Source of the DNA: Odontocerum albicorne
Taxonomy: Eukaryota > Arthropoda > Insecta > Trichoptera > Odontoceridae
Length of the DNA: 64,000 nucleotides
Assembly: GCA_949825065.1 (NCBI GenBank)
Contig: OX463852.1
Span: forward strand, 14,918,127-14,982,126
Direction of reading: 5' to 3'
A model generated the notes under the pieces. It was not told the origin of the DNA. It did no database searches and saw nothing but the letters and a program-made list of their open reading frames with translations. Positions within the stretch are counted from its first letter, which is position 1, and every line of letters starts with the position of its first letter. The position numbers were made by a program, and so were the translations under genes. This document shows, piece by piece, positions 43,400 to 55,684 of this stretch.

Positions 43400-45085
43400 A
43401 ATGGTTTAAATAAATTGTGGTCTTGGAAGGACCAACCAGCGATACCTTTCTTTTAATTTACAAAAACATGATCATAGTTAACTTATGCATGTGTGGCCTT
43501 CATATATTCCCAAAATTGACATTTATTCGATTATTTTTCGGCAGAGGTCTTTCTGAGTTTATATCACGTCTTTTGTGTCTCCAAGTACATTTTCTGCTAC
43601 AAAAACGAAGAATGAACCCCGAAAGACAACAAATTATGGATTATTATCAATCAACGTATTTTTACCAGGCTCATTCCGTATTGTTGCTAGCTATCATTAC
43701 ATTTCTACCTGTAATGTTGTAGAAAGTTCTCAATATTTACTATTGTAAAAAATATAAAGTATAAGGAAAAAATGTTCGTATAATTTTTTAGACAAAACAG
43801 AACGAACAAAAAGACAACAAATAATGAACACAGAACAGCAGAAGTAAAACCATTAACAGTGATAATTTATGCGAGACAGCTAGTTCACAAGTACTTTTTT
43901 TCAGAAAACCATTTAAACTGCATACCGGATTATGAAGGGCGTACTGTGTTCTGTTCATGATATAATGAAGTAGAAAGGTTTTTGCTTTTTTTCTGGAACC
44001 TTTTTCCATGTATTATTCTACCCTCCATTTACAGACAGCGGTGGTTTGAAATCGGTTTATGGTAATAAGCGAAAAAATAGTTTAAAGAGATTACGCAAAT
44101 TGGACAGGGGAGTGAAATTTTAAACCTTTTCGAGGGTAATTTATTGCGTTTTCGATAATGGACAAAAAAGTTGAAACCAGACCGTTTTATGGTCTTTTTA
44201 CTGAGCAATATGGAAAAATATTCAAGAATTTGGAAACTTTTTTAAACATTAAGTAGGAACGATACCAGCCTGTCTACTTGTGTGAGAGTCATTTAGATTT
44301 ACAGATAACGTTTAAGTATTCAAATTTAAAGGATGCTGTATCAAAGAATAAAACATTCTCCTCAGGGAAGTAAAGCATTTTTTAAACTTCTTTAATATTT
44401 TTTATTGTTTTGTGTTATACTTTTGTTGTACACAGTATTGCTATATAATGATTGCTACCATTCAACCATAAATAAATTAAAATGCTTGGATTAAAAATTG
44501 AGTCAATTTTGTTTTTGATTCCATCGTTAATCGAAACAAAAAAATCCTCGTTGATAAATCGAGCGTTTTAACATACCAACTTAGCCTCAGAGGTCATCAA
44601 TTGTTCCAGAATATTTATCTAACTAAACACAATGACACATTTAAAAAAATATATTTATTAAAGTTTAAGCCCAGTTATTTTATGCTTACACAACTAATAT
44701 AATACATGGAGCTATAATTATTTATAAAAGTAATTCTGTATTATTTGGCAAAGTCGAGCACGCAGAGATTCCACCGAGACGTTCGCTTCAATAAAGAGAA
44801 ATACAGTTATTATTGAATAGGATAGAAATAACCGTTACTCCGTTAATTTACATGTATCCTCAGAAGTAGTCAACTAGATCCGATAAGAAGACATGTTGAT
44901 TCGTTATATTTTGAAATGTTGAAAATTGAACATTTCATTTAGTTTCTTTCAAAAGATAAGAAAATACGACATCAATTAAATGATGTTTAGATGCTGTCTA
45001 TGGAAAAATCTTAGACAATATGCTACAGTGAAAGATTGGGTTAAATAGTGAATTGATTGGTGATGTCCCTCACTAAAGCAGCCCA
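43400..45085. other. unassigned stretch with two ORFs of unknown meaning
   Basis: ORF 43417-43722 (101 aa, plus) is Phe/Leu-rich with no clear family. ORF 43788-44009 (minus) is short. Neither is supported by context. No repeats stand out. Confidence 0.3.
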
Positions 45086-45089
45086 GGAG

Positions 45090-45450
45090 AAGCACTCACT
45101 CCAAAAAACAGTTGCTTTAGTACGAGAGCAAGTGTTACAAGATAGAAGATTAAAATCAAAAGAAATGGCGACAAGATGTGAGTTTAAAAAAAAAAACAGC
45201 CTTCGAAATCAGCATGATTGTCTTGCGATGAATTAGGATAACGTAAGATTTGTTTGCTGGTCAACATTCAACGACGTGTAGAATATTGCAGCGAATTTTT
45301 AATCCTCTACGATGGAAAAGAAAAATAAGTAATTGAGTTAATTCTTGTAACTGGTGAAATAATGATTTATACAATGGTCTCCTTTCGAAAAAAGACTCGA
45401 TAAAGTGGCGCCATCTGGGATCACCACGACCCAAAAAAGCCAATTTGACA
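45090..45450 (+). pseudogene. probable mariner relic, very decayed
   Basis: Weak ordered matches: RRLKSKEMATRCEF (helix-turn-helix part), QRRVEYCSEFL, VTGEIMIYTMV where the family has VTGDETWIY-Y, and SGAIWDHHDPKKPI resembling the W---GDP-PKKAK box. Stops are frequent and the first Asp is changed. The antisense ORF 45261-45443 is ignored. Confidence 0.4.
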
Positions 45451-45689
45451 CGAGTCTAAAATAATATTATTACAATTGACTGAATACTCTCTTCAGGTGG
45501 AAAAGAACCTTAAGAGAACCTCGAGATAGGATGTAGAAACATGTGCCGTGGGGACTAATGTGATAAGTAAAATAACAAAGTAATTTATTATTCAATATTT
45601 AATAATAATAATTTATCATTCAATATTTAATACAAAAAGTAAATTGTATGAGAGAGACGAATTGAAAAATCTGATGATGAATATTGTGA

Positions 45690-45873
45690 AATCTAAAGTA
45701 ATGATGATGAAAAGTCAACGGATTAGTAAATGCGATATATGAGTGAAGAATGAAAGATTGGAGCAAGCTGAGGAATTCTGCTATTGAGGTAGTATTATCT
45801 CAGATAGTGGAAGAGTTAAGAGAGATATCGAAAGGAGTGTAGATATAGGAAATAAAGTCATCGAGGGACTAAA
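45690..45873 (+). pseudogene. LINE reverse transcriptase fragment ahead of the TA array
   Basis: Reads [34 protein letters not shown] and GNKVIEGLK. This is the EFCYLGS-IS-DG---DI-RRI--G conserved box seen also at 4790-4900. The (TA)n array begins straight after it. Confidence 0.7.
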
Positions 45874-46803
<930 letters not shown>

Positions 46804-47003
46804 NNNNNNNNNNNNNNNNNNNNNNNNNNNNNNNNNNNNNNNNNNNNNNNNNNNNNNNNNNNNNNNNNNNNNNNNNNNNNNNNNNNNNNNNNNNNNNNNN
46901 NNNNNNNNNNNNNNNNNNNNNNNNNNNNNNNNNNNNNNNNNNNNNNNNNNNNNNNNNNNNNNNNNNNNNNNNNNNNNNNNNNNNNNNNNNNNNNNNNNNN
47001 NNN
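46804..47003. other. assembly gap, 200 N
   Basis: Undetermined bases. The round length suggests a placeholder for a gap of unknown size. Confidence 0.99.
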
Positions 47004-47279
47004 AAACAGGGGACACAATGGCTCTTGCTGCAAGCGAGGATTCAGGGATGAAAACACTTGGACAGTGTTGTTGAAATGTTGTGAATTATTAACAATAGTT
47101 TATTTTAAGAGGATTCAAAACATTGAAAATAATCTTTGAAATATTGTTTACTGTGACTTATGAGTAACATTGATTTTTTCAATGTACTGTTTAATACTTT
47201 TGTTTTACATGGTCTCGGAACTTTGGGATTGATTTGTGAAGACTGTGTGATTAATGAAATGCAAAGGCTTACACACAAT

Positions 47280-47335
47280 AAACATTAATCAGAATGGCTG
47301 ACAATTATATTCGATCACGAGGGATTGCCTGTCTT
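47280..47335 (+). repeat. repeat family E fragment
   Basis: TGGCTGACAATTATATTCGA then TCACGAGGGATTGCC matches 29330-29362 and the inverted 21075-21110. Confidence 0.55.
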
Positions 47336-47339
47336 TTTC

Positions 47340-48240
47340 ATGTTAAGCTCGCATATCGCAATTATTTGTATTTTCGCACTTTTCTATCATCATGACTTTG
47401 GATTACGCAAGTCACTCATTCTCAAGTATTGTATATTTCTCTTCGCATCTCTCATACAATTTACTAATCAAACTATATGATTCACCTTCATTCTGAGTTA
47501 GGAAACATTGAGGGTGGGCAATATTGTTCTATTTTCTATTTACTTTACTTTGTACTATCCACTCTTCGTACTATCCAAAATCAGACTTGCAGCTACACAT
47601 GATACATATAAAACTGATTGCAATATATTCAGTAGTGTTATAGGCAAGGCAAGCCCGAATACAATTGTCGCTAGGGGTAAGCTAAAATATGATAAATTTC
47701 TTGTTAGTGTTTTTTCAATATAAATTAAGTAAAATATAGATCATGAGTTAAAAAGTTCCTTGGCGAATCAAACAAGTCAATTTGTCCCATTCGCCCAAAT
47801 TTGTCCCGTTGACATGACCCAGTTCGGGACGTAATGAAGACAAAAGATGGATGCCGAGGCTTCGCTTTGATATCGCCTTTCCCCTGTTTTCCCCTTTTCC
47901 GACTGAGCACGGCCCTTCCTTTAGTTTTCTTTCTGGTCGCGGTGGTGGCTTCAAATTTAAGAAAATGTCAATCGTAGAGCTGACGAGTTCTTGTGAATAT
48001 TTAATACTACGCTGGTTTGAGGTGGAGTTGGAAATATTTTAAAATTTTAATTGACGCTTGTCCGGAGATATTTATTATATAATTTATTTAACACTTCATT
48101 TAAAAACAATCTTTCGGACTCATTGCTAAATGGTAATCTCTTTCAAATAACCAGATAAAAGTAAATAAAGGAAGTTACATGGTCTCAAAAAATGTTCAAA
48201 TAAATATTAACTTTTACGGAATTCATATATAATATACGTA
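47340..48240. other. unassigned; GC-richer patch at 47790-47960
   Basis: The patch has overlapping ORFs on both strands (47725-47954 minus, 47851-48042 plus), none with a known motif. ORF 47508-47723 is also unassigned. The patch may be an exon, a CpG-rich regulatory segment or an unrecognised repeat. Confidence 0.3.
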
Positions 48241-48254
48241 GTAAAAATAAATGT

Positions 48255-48428
48255 GAAATATCATCAATGGAAGGAAAAGGAAGGGATAAGGGAGAGGAAA
48301 TATCATCAATGGAAGGAAAATGAAGGGATAGGGGAGAGGAAATATCATCAATGAAAGGAAAAGGAAGGGATGAGGGAGAGGAAATATCATCAATGGAAGG
48401 AAAAGGAAGGGATAGGAGAGAGGAAATA
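48255..48428. repeat. 42-bp minisatellite, four copies
   Basis: Units GAAATATCATCAATGGAAGG plus 22 more purine-rich bases start at 48255, 48297, 48339 and 48381, with a 6-base partial fifth. Because 42 is divisible by three, the minus-strand ORF 48185-48502 shows a 14-residue repeat (LSLPFPSIDDISSP). I see no evidence that it is translated. Confidence 0.92.
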
Positions 48429-48647
48429 AAATTCAGAAATATAATACGTTGTATTACTATACTGAAGAAAAATATATTAATTTCTTTCATATATCTTAAC
48501 AATTTATTTGACTTCTTTGTGGCATCATGTAAATTACTTAAATAAAACTGGCTTTTTTGTATTTAACACTACCACTACCAGTTTTGAAGAGCACTGTCTT
48601 CTTAGTTTGATAATTGTATTATATTTTTATCATATATATAAAGAGTC

Positions 48648-48814
48648 TCCTGGCAATCTCTTCTAATCAACCAGAAATATAATATATAAATGAGACCTTA
48701 AGTGAAAAGTTAACTGAAGTTCTGTTTAAAAAAACAATATTTCCAACGGGAATTGTACCCGTAACCCGGGAGCTTGAAGTCAGATATCTTACTAACTAGA
48801 CTAGAGAGGTAGTC
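48648..48814 (-). mobile_element. SINE-1, near full length
   Basis: Minus strand: head CTCTCTAGTCTAGTTAGTAA with B box GGTACAATTCCCGTTGG, body TTTCTGGTTGATTAGAAGAG and GCCAGGAGACTC. The distal tail is missing. Confidence 0.7.
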
Positions 48815-48924
48815 AAGGTTTTGAGTAACTTAATAAGTTTATTTTCATTAATATTTTATAAAATATCGATAAGTAATATAGAAAATTTGTAGACAGAAAC
48901 TTTGTTTATCGAAGGCAACTTCCA

Positions 48925-49110
48925 TTGTTTTGTTGGTTAGAAATTTGTCTTACATCCGAAAGTTTTGGGTTCAGTTCTCAATACTAGAAAAAGTGTTCAG
49001 TCTGTTTAAGTTCTCTTCAATGTCATAGTTGCCACTTGCCGTATGTAGTGTAACCTTCACACATATGTGGCAACGAACAGTGAGGAGTATGGATATTCCA
49101 GTGGTTTAAG
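48925..49110 (+). mobile_element. SINE-1-like element
   Basis: Head TTGTTTTGTTGGTTAGAAAT then TTTTGGGTTCAGTTCTCAAT (B box), and a body with CAGTCTGTTTAAGTTCTCTT. The 3' tail is divergent (TGTGGCAACGAACAGTG). Confidence 0.5.
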
Positions 49111-49416
49111 TTGTCTTTCAGCCACCTGCAATATACCTATATCATTAATATGGATATTTTTAGATAAATCATATAGATTTGATTTGAAATTTGTACTTTT
49201 TAATGTAACCACGTTTCCATGAAAGGAGAAGACCTGATTTTATCATAAATTAATGTAAGACGGAAGGACTGTCCTGAGCATGATAATAAAAAAAGTTGAG
49301 ATAGCTTCGGCATTAATTTCTTAATATAATTTAATGAAATAACAATTAAACATAAATTACCTCTTCTACGGCCAAAATGCATTATGATATGCATTTTTAG
49401 AAATGATAATAAAAAA

Positions 49417-50380
49417 AGTCAATTTATATAGCGCCGTTTAGAGAGCAGACTATCCTCAGGGGCGTTCTGTCTCAGGATTCGAATCCAACATTGTTGACAG
49501 GTTAAAAATTAGAAAATAAATATGTATTAGTTAAGTGTAATGAATAATAAACAATACTACTGGGTTCGAAGCCCGAGTTAGAGCGCCCTTGAGAAGAGTC
49601 TGCTATAAAGAGAATGAAGGTGGTGGGTGACTGGAGTTATTAAATTAGGTACTTCGCTGCATCTTAATATGTTTAGAAAAACATATTTTGTAAGAAAACT
49701 TGCAAAAAGAAGCCGAACTATAAAGAAACCTTTGTAGATCTTCCGATATGTGATAATAACACGTTCTGATTTAGGCCAATATGTGATGGTTACAAGTAGT
49801 GTATGTGTTTAGTGTTCATTATCAATTTTGATAAGACCTTTCTAGGAGGGTTATTTTCAAGTGCTTTCTAAAGCATCACACGCCACCCATATCTCTTACA
49901 CTTAAAGGTAGACCATTCTATGCCACAGAACCAGCAACGGTAAAAACCCTGTCATAATATACCCTATTGCATCGATTCGGAATAATCAATTTATTCGATT
50001 TATTGACCTCAAAGTTCTTCTCAGCTCCGATGGAACATTTAAAATTTCTTTTTATGCGAATTAGTGTTACTCTTATTAAAAATACCATATTTTTAAATTT
50101 GTGACTATGCTCGATGCCCTCCGAGATCTAGTGATAGATCGCTCGGCATAAACCCTGTCATAATACCCGTCCTATTGGATCGATTCGGAACAATTAATTT
50201 ATTAGATGAAAGCGACATTGACATCAAAGTTGTGCTTCGCTCCAAAGGAATTACTTTTTGTTTTGTTTCATCTAATTGATGTTGCTCCCATTAAAACAAC
50301 CATATTTTAATAAAATAAATTTAAAATTTGTGACGTATGATTCCATGCTCTCAGAGGTCTAGTGGTAGATCGTTTGTATC
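49417..50380 (-). mobile_element. LINE-D 3' end with a partial tandem duplication
   Basis: 3' UTR (49417-49870) and C-terminal coding (49870-50010) match 23400-23940. A second copy of the C-terminal part (about 50150-50260) follows after 208 bases. Each is followed by TTTGTGAC-TATG and a tRNA-like head (GATCTAGTGATAGATCG at 50126, GGTCTAGTGGTAGATCG at 50357). This implies duplication of a unit of about 210-230 bases. Stops prevent translation. Confidence 0.65.
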
Positions 50381-50399
50381 ACCTAGGTGATTCAGATTC

Positions 50400-51015
50400 G
50401 TCTCTCATTGGTTATCATAAAAAAAGCGGTTAAGTATTGTAATTCAGTGATATTCAGGCTTTATTGCATCAGTCTGATCAATTGAAAGAAAGTTACAAAT
50501 TTGTTCTACGCCGACAGATTTTATTCGACAAAAATAATGTAATTTTTCATCGCAGAGGTGAATAAATTACGTAGTTACTCGATCTTAAATAAAATGAGTA
50601 AATATACCATCGATTGACCCTCGATCAAGTTTAAATCCCCACTAGAGTAGGGGGTCCAATAAAGGAATTTAATCGAATTTTTCAAAAATACACACCTCTA
50701 TCTCCGTCAGTGTTCCTCGAGTGGCACCGACCAATTTGGGATACGGTGGAGTGAGCCCCCAATAATGGGAAAATTAGGAAAGATTTTTCAAAGGAAGAGA
50801 GGTTCCAAAATCTCATTTTTATTCCCGAATTGCGCCCATGGGAAAATACCTGGATAATATTATAACATCATTTTAAAAAGAAGAATTTAAAAACGTTTTC
50901 ATTCAAATCACAGTTTTCTAAGATAATTATAATAAATTAACTTTTCACCCTTTGTTCAATCGAAATCGGCAAACTGCCTCTTACGTCAAACTAGGGCTAT
51001 GTATTATATATTTTA
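50400..51015. other. unassigned AT-rich stretch
   Basis: No gene. The piece 50640-50830 is slightly less AT-rich (CCTCGAGTGGCACCGACC, GTGGAGTGAGCCCCCAA) but unassignable. Confidence 0.35.
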
Positions 51016-51022
51016 CCTTAGA

Positions 51023-51435
51023 AGCTTATTCAAACATTTTAAGTACAGCTTTTATTGCTAGTAGTAGACTATTTAAACCTTATGAGTACAAATTGCACTG
51101 CTAGTAGTAGCTTATTCAAATATTTTAAATGTAGCTTGTACAGCTAGTAATATCTTATTCAAACATTTTTAGTTTGGCTAGTACGAGTAGTACCTTATTG
51201 AAATGTTTTTAATGTAGCTTATACTCGTACAGCTAGTAGTAGTTTGTTCAAACAATTTTATTTCAGCTTGTACAGCCAATAGTAGCTTATTTAAACATTT
51301 TTAGTACAACTCTTAGTAGCTTATTCAAGTATAGCTTGTACAGCTAATAGTAGCTTACTTATTTTTTTTTAGTAAAGCTAGCGGTAGCTTATTTAATCAT
51401 TTTTATTTCACTTAGTAGTAGTTTATCCAAACAAT
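51023..51435. repeat. minisatellite, unit about 43 bp, about ten copies
   Basis: Repeats of AGCTTATTCAAACATTTTA..GTACAGCTAGTAGT, lengths varying from about 34 to 49 bases through internal indels. Copies can be followed from 51023 to the last AGTTTATCCAAAC. Confidence 0.85.
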
Positions 51436-51544
51436 GAAAATATTGTGTGTTCATTTTATTGAATGATGAATCTGTAGGTATATTTATAGCTGGTAAGAAA
51501 AAATATCAAATTTTAAAGATTAAAGGGATGGCGCCATATTGATG

Positions 51545-51895
51545 GTTAGCATATCTCTCTTTAGATCTTCTGTCTAAAAAATCAAGAGAGTAATTTAATC
51601 GTGGTACCATAACTTTATTTAAACCTTCTGCTTTATAGATCAAGAAAGTGGTTTCATTGTGGTACCATAACTTTATTGAAACCGTCTGCCTCAAAGATAA
51701 AGACAGCGGAATCATCGTCGTATCATACTTTGTTCCGAGTTTCTGTCTATAAGGACAAGAAAGGGGAATCATCGTGGTACCATAACTTTATTTAGAGCTT
51801 TTGCTTCAAAGATCAAGAAAGCAGAATTATCGTGGTACATATCATTGTGGTACCTATCACAGAACTTTTGCCACGGAAGATAAGATAATCATGAT
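51545..51895. repeat. minisatellite, 58-bp unit, about five copies
   Basis: Units beginning GGTACCATAACTTTATT start at 51603, 51661, 51719 (57 bp), 51776 and 51834. Each contains TCTGC-T-AAAGATCAAGAAAG and ends in ATCGT. The flanks hold decayed copies. The 88-aa minus-strand ORF here is a repeat artefact. Confidence 0.88.
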
Positions 51896-51899
51896 GATT

Positions 51900-52800
51900 G
51901 CCGATATCTGAGGAGATGAACTTCAAGGAAGAAATTGTTAGGTTTTCTTCAGTTCATAGCACGTTGCATAAAACGAAAAAGCTTTCATCTTTTTTACGTA
52001 TGTAAAGTATAACTAGGTCAATATTTCTTCTAAAAAAACTATATTTACCCATTCTGTCTGTAAATGTATATCATTTTTGAATAATGTAAATATGATTGCA
52101 AGAGGTTTCTATGCATAAAAAATAACTAAAAGTTAACATAGAGTCTTCCTATGTCCTCTTTCATCGCCAACATTTCCATACATCATATTTTTGAACGAAA
52201 TTATTTTCCGCTTCTCTCACGCCTTCCCTTTTCAAAAAAGCTTTAGCTCTAGGAGCATTAATGCGAGAAAAGTTTACTCTATTCAAAAACACGCACGGCT
52301 GTATGAAAACTTTCTTCTGTTGGATAAAAGTGTAGAATAAGTTTCAAAATCCTCTGTCTTACTGAGATTTCAAACCGCAGCTAGAGTGAAAAGAATGTTA
52401 TAACGTTTTAGAGGAAATTCAACCTTAACGTTACTTGCCTTGGTTTAAAATGGTTGAAATTGTTTCAATTTTGTTTGGAGTTTTCCACCTGCTGATTTGC
52501 AAAAAAGAAAGGCGTGAATGGGAAGATCTAAACACGTGGAAAGCGCCTTTTAATAACGTTGCAAAGCGTCAATAATTAAACGAAGGAAATCTTAGTAAAC
52601 TTGCTGGGTTTACTTACAGTAAAGAGATTTACGTGTTACATAAAAATCTACAATATTTCTCCCTTTTATAAGGGATGCTTTATTTTATAGCTAAAACTAA
52701 TTTGTTTTTTTTAAAGGGAATACAATGAGAGAAACAACATTTTTAATTATTGTAGCCAAGTGGTAGAATAACAACCTGAGATGAGATGGGACACTACTAT
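51900..52800. other. unassigned AT-rich stretch
   Basis: No coding region or repeat recognised between the minisatellites and the LINE pair. Confidence 0.35.
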
Positions 52801-52829
52801 ACAACATATTTACTTGAACCGGACAGTAT

Positions 52830-53320
52830 CAGAATCGGCTAAGTTGTTGGTGCACAAAAGTATTTTGGTGTCAACTTTGATGTATGGGGGTGAAATGTGG
52901 GCGTGGAAAATGACTGAGAGAAGTCGATGCGTGGATTGAGAAGGATGCATGGAGGGACAATGTATGACGGAATACGAAATGAAGTAATTAGGGAGGAATG
53001 TGAACTTAAGGCTGATGTATTAAGTAAGATCAAGAAGAGTACGTTGAGATGGTTTGGGCATATGGAACGAATGAATGAAGGAATACTAACAAAACAGGTT
53101 TATAGCGGAAATGTGAGTGAAAAACGTGTGAGAGGAAGACCAAGAAATGTATGGCTGTATCAAGTGAATGATATTCTGAAAGAATGAAACGTAGAAAGCC
53201 AGATAAGTTGTATGAGAAGGTCTATTGATGTAGTAGAGGCTAAGGAGTTGTGTCGAGATGAGAAATTTTGGCATTCTGTCTTCTCTGTCTATTCTGATAG
53301 GGAAATGACGTGATGGCATG
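52830..53320 (+). pseudogene. LINE-A C-terminal relic, best preserved copy
   Basis: TTGATGTATGGGGGTGAAAT gives LMYGGEMWAWKMTERS. ORF 52927-53187 then reads MRGLRRMHGGTMYDGIRNEV, ECELKADVLSKIKKSTLRWF, GHMERMNEGILTKQVY, RVRGRPRNVWLYQVNDILKE. After an early stop (a changed codon at 53185) it continues RRSIDVVEAKELC and the 3' end. The polymerase catalytic part is missing. A copy of the same region lies inverted at 53395-53870. Confidence 0.88.
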
Positions 53321-53394
53321 TATGGTAGAACACATGGATTCCATTTTGAAGAATTTGGATCGATTTATTTCGAATGTACACGTATGTGTATACG

Positions 53395-53870
53395 TACATT
53401 CCATCACGCCGTTTCTCTATCCGGGTAGGCAAAAAAGAGAGAGTACAAGACTTTTCAATATTTTGTTTTTGTTCATCCATACACCTTCTCATACAGCTCC
53501 TGCGATTTCTCTGCCATTTTTCATTTCCTTCTTTTAAATATCATACACTTGATCCAACCACACTTTCCTATATTAATTCACATTTGAACTGTATATTGGT
53601 TTTGTTGTTCTTTCATTCTTTCTATATTTCCAAACTATCTCAGAGTGTCTTTTTTGTCTTTTTTAATACACCAGTTATAAGTTCATCTTCATCACTTATC
53701 AATTTATTTCGTTTTCTGTCATTTATGGTCCCGCCATGAAATTCATATTATTGCACGATTTTTTATAACATTTATTTGGCTTCTTTCAGATGTTATCCAT
53801 GTCCAAGTTTAACTTATATCCTAGTAGCTACTTGTATACTGCTATGGATTATCATCATAGAAGATTTTGT
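53395..53870 (-). pseudogene. LINE-A C-terminal relic, inverted partner
   Basis: Minus strand reading holds the 3' end (CTATCC-ATAG-GAAA-GGCGTG), the MRRCMDE region, the QVYDI-KE region and the part around VELRA, with frames broken. It faces 52830-53320 tail to tail with about 75 bases between. The plus-strand ORF 53374-53739 is antisense. Confidence 0.8.
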
Positions 53871-53899
53871 TACTGACCTGTTCGAGTATACATGGTGTA

Positions 53900-54390
53900 T
53901 GTTTTAGTGCCCTGTTTCCTATCGCTCCACGCTGTTAGTTTATTCGTGGGTTCTTATTTCAATATATCTAGATATACATATGAGTCTAGAGAAGATACAA
54001 GAAATGCAAAAAGGATATACATAACCAATGAAATGTGCATTCTCAGACAAATTAAGGGCCAAACATTTAGGGACAGAGTTTGAAACTCCCATATCGAAAG
54101 AATATGAGAAGAAGGTTTTGTGAGATGGGATAGAAACATCAGATGACACTGGTGAGACCATGTGAAAAGGTTAAAAAACATAAGTTCTCTGAGTGGCACT
54201 GAAATACAGGTTGGTAGTAGTCCCTGTTTAAGATAAGACCACCAAAAAAATGGAAGGACTACTGGGAGTCAAGATCTCAAGAGAGGTAGTCCTATTGATA
54301 ACAGACCATAGGTATAACTGAAGAAAAAATGAAGATGAGAATGGTGTTGAGTTTAATCTCTTAACCCGGTGGTCAAGGGTTATTTGATTG
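53900..54390. other. possible LINE fragment and unassigned sequence
   Basis: The plus strand at 53990-54170 gives weak matches to a LINE tail (RNAKRIYITNEMCILRQIKG and nearby). Not strong enough for a family. ORFs here overlap on both strands. Confidence 0.3.
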
Positions 54391-54395
54391 ATGAT

Positions 54396-54600
54396 ATCTC
54401 CGATGATTTTCCGTCTTTGTAGGGTTTGCGGGCGTGTGCTCACGTTCAGAGATTTCGTGGAAATGGAGACTCATTTGACTGTTTTTTGCGACCATGTAAC
54501 TTGCTTCATTTACCTTTGTCTGGTTGGTTGAAAGAAATTGCCGCCTGGCAATAAGGCCGCCACATTTTATTTGCAATAAAAGTGTTAGAAAGGGCTTCAT
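54396..54600 (+). repeat. LINE-C 3' UTR, second copy
   Basis: Matches 18138-18330 over about 200 bases: TTCCGTCTTTGTAGGGTTTG, GCGACCATGTAACTTGCTTC, GTCTGGTTGGTTGAAAGAAA, GCCGCCTGGCAATAAGGCCG and AATAAAAGTGTTAGAAAG. No coding part precedes it. Confidence 0.75.
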
Positions 54601-54614
54601 TTCTCATTGGTACC

Positions 54615-54880
54615 CGATTGTTTTATACATGGTTTTAGTCTGATTTTAATTTAAGGTATTCTTAACACATTCCTGGTTAATTGCATGAGATTGTCACATG
54701 GAATACTACTGGCCAGGTGGATACAATTGAAGTACCATATAGTGCGAGTATAATACAATTTTTAAGGCATACTAGAAATGACCTATTTTGGCTAATATTT
54801 ATGATCTCCGCCATATAGCTGGTAAGTTGCTTATCTTCAACTGGAAGTTTCGGGTTCGTAACCACTGGGACCAAAAATTA
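54615..54880 (+). mobile_element. SINE-1 tail followed by a second SINE-1 head
   Basis: Tail at 54620-54760 (CATTCCTGGTTAATTGCATG, GTCACATGGAATACTACTGG, AGTGCGAGTATAATACAATT), then a head at 54806-54870 (GATCTCCGCCATATAGCTGG, TCGGGTTCGTAACCACTGGG). The elements may be two insertions in tandem. Confidence 0.6.
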
Positions 54881-54969
54881 AAGTGTGTTTTGTATATTTT
54901 TGTTTAAAAGCGAGGATTGAATAGTCATCTTCGTTCCAGCCATTCATCACAATTTCTCTTTTTTTTTTT

Positions 54970-55154
54970 TTTTAACCTGGCGAGTTTATTGCCATGTGGC
55001 AATCTCTTCCAACCAACCAGAAAGATGTTTTTATAGGCCCTAAGTGTTAAACAGACTGGATCCTTTTTTAAAAAAATCTGGGTTACACAGCGGGGATCGA
55101 ACCCGCAACCTCCGGATCGGCAGACAAGTGTCTTACCACCAGGCCACGGAGGTC
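54970..55154 (-). mobile_element. SINE-1, best preserved copy
   Basis: Minus strand from 55154: GACCTCCGTGGCCTGGTGGT with an intact A box, GCGGGTTCGATCCCCGC with an intact B box, AACCCAGATTTTTTTAAAAA linker, AGTCTGTTTAACACTTAGGG, TTTCTGGTTGGTTGGAAGAG and CCACATGGCAATAAACTCGC before an A-rich tail at 54958-54972. Of all copies this has the cleanest polymerase III promoter. The ORFs on both strands across it are not genes. Confidence 0.88.
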
Positions 55155-55159
55155 GGCAC

Positions 55160-55680
55160 ACAAGTGTCTTCCCACTTTATACGCCGTATAAGATCACTTA
55201 TCAGATATTTTTTACTGTTTTTTGTTGTTTCATGTGCACGTGCGTAGTGATGCCCCAGATAACATTAATTTTGAGACTGACTAGATTTTAATTTTTTTAT
55301 TTATTCGAGATATTTTATGCTCGAAAGCGCTTATTCATTGACACACGTATTTTATAAATGGCGAAATAATAATTGGTAGGTTTAGTAAAAATTGTAAATT
55401 TTGACAAAGATGTTGACAGAAATATATTGTCATTAATTCGCACGATAACCCTTTCAGTTATCCGAACTGGTGATTATGATCTTTTAAATAGCGTGGCCGC
55501 AAGTTAATACTTTTTTCGAAACTGGAGAAGGCACGGAACTTGCGGTTTGTCATCGCGTATGCTTGAAATACAATGCCCCATGTTAAGAAGTAATAACACT
55601 CGCACAGTCTAAAAAGTATAATATGAGTATTATACTTTAACAAGTTTTTTTTTGGGTACCATCAGAAATCGAACCTGAAA
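55160..55680. other. unassigned stretch
   Basis: AT-rich. A 61-codon minus-strand ORF (55458-55643) has no motif. The end at 55650-55680 (CCATCAGAAATCGAACCTGA) may be another decayed tRNA-like head. Confidence 0.35.
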
Positions 55681-55684
55681 GTTA

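Noticed and set aside
47640..47680. Shared residues ASPNTIV between 47508-47723 and 63545-63739 as a gene family
   Set aside because: Only seven residues match and the flanking nucleotides differ; chance or a very old relic cannot be separated without a search.
48185..48502. 105-codon ORF with a 14-residue repeat as a real gene
   Set aside because: The repeat is explained by a 42-bp minisatellite; no start context, splice site or homology supports expression.
51023..51895. CRISPR-like spaced repeats
   Set aside because: Units are contiguous and degenerate with no unique spacers, and the sequence is eukaryotic; these are minisatellites.
54970..55154. Possible true tRNA gene (good A and B boxes)
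   Set aside because: The head continues into a SINE body and tail shared with several other copies; it does not close into an acceptor stem of a functional tRNA as far as I can see.
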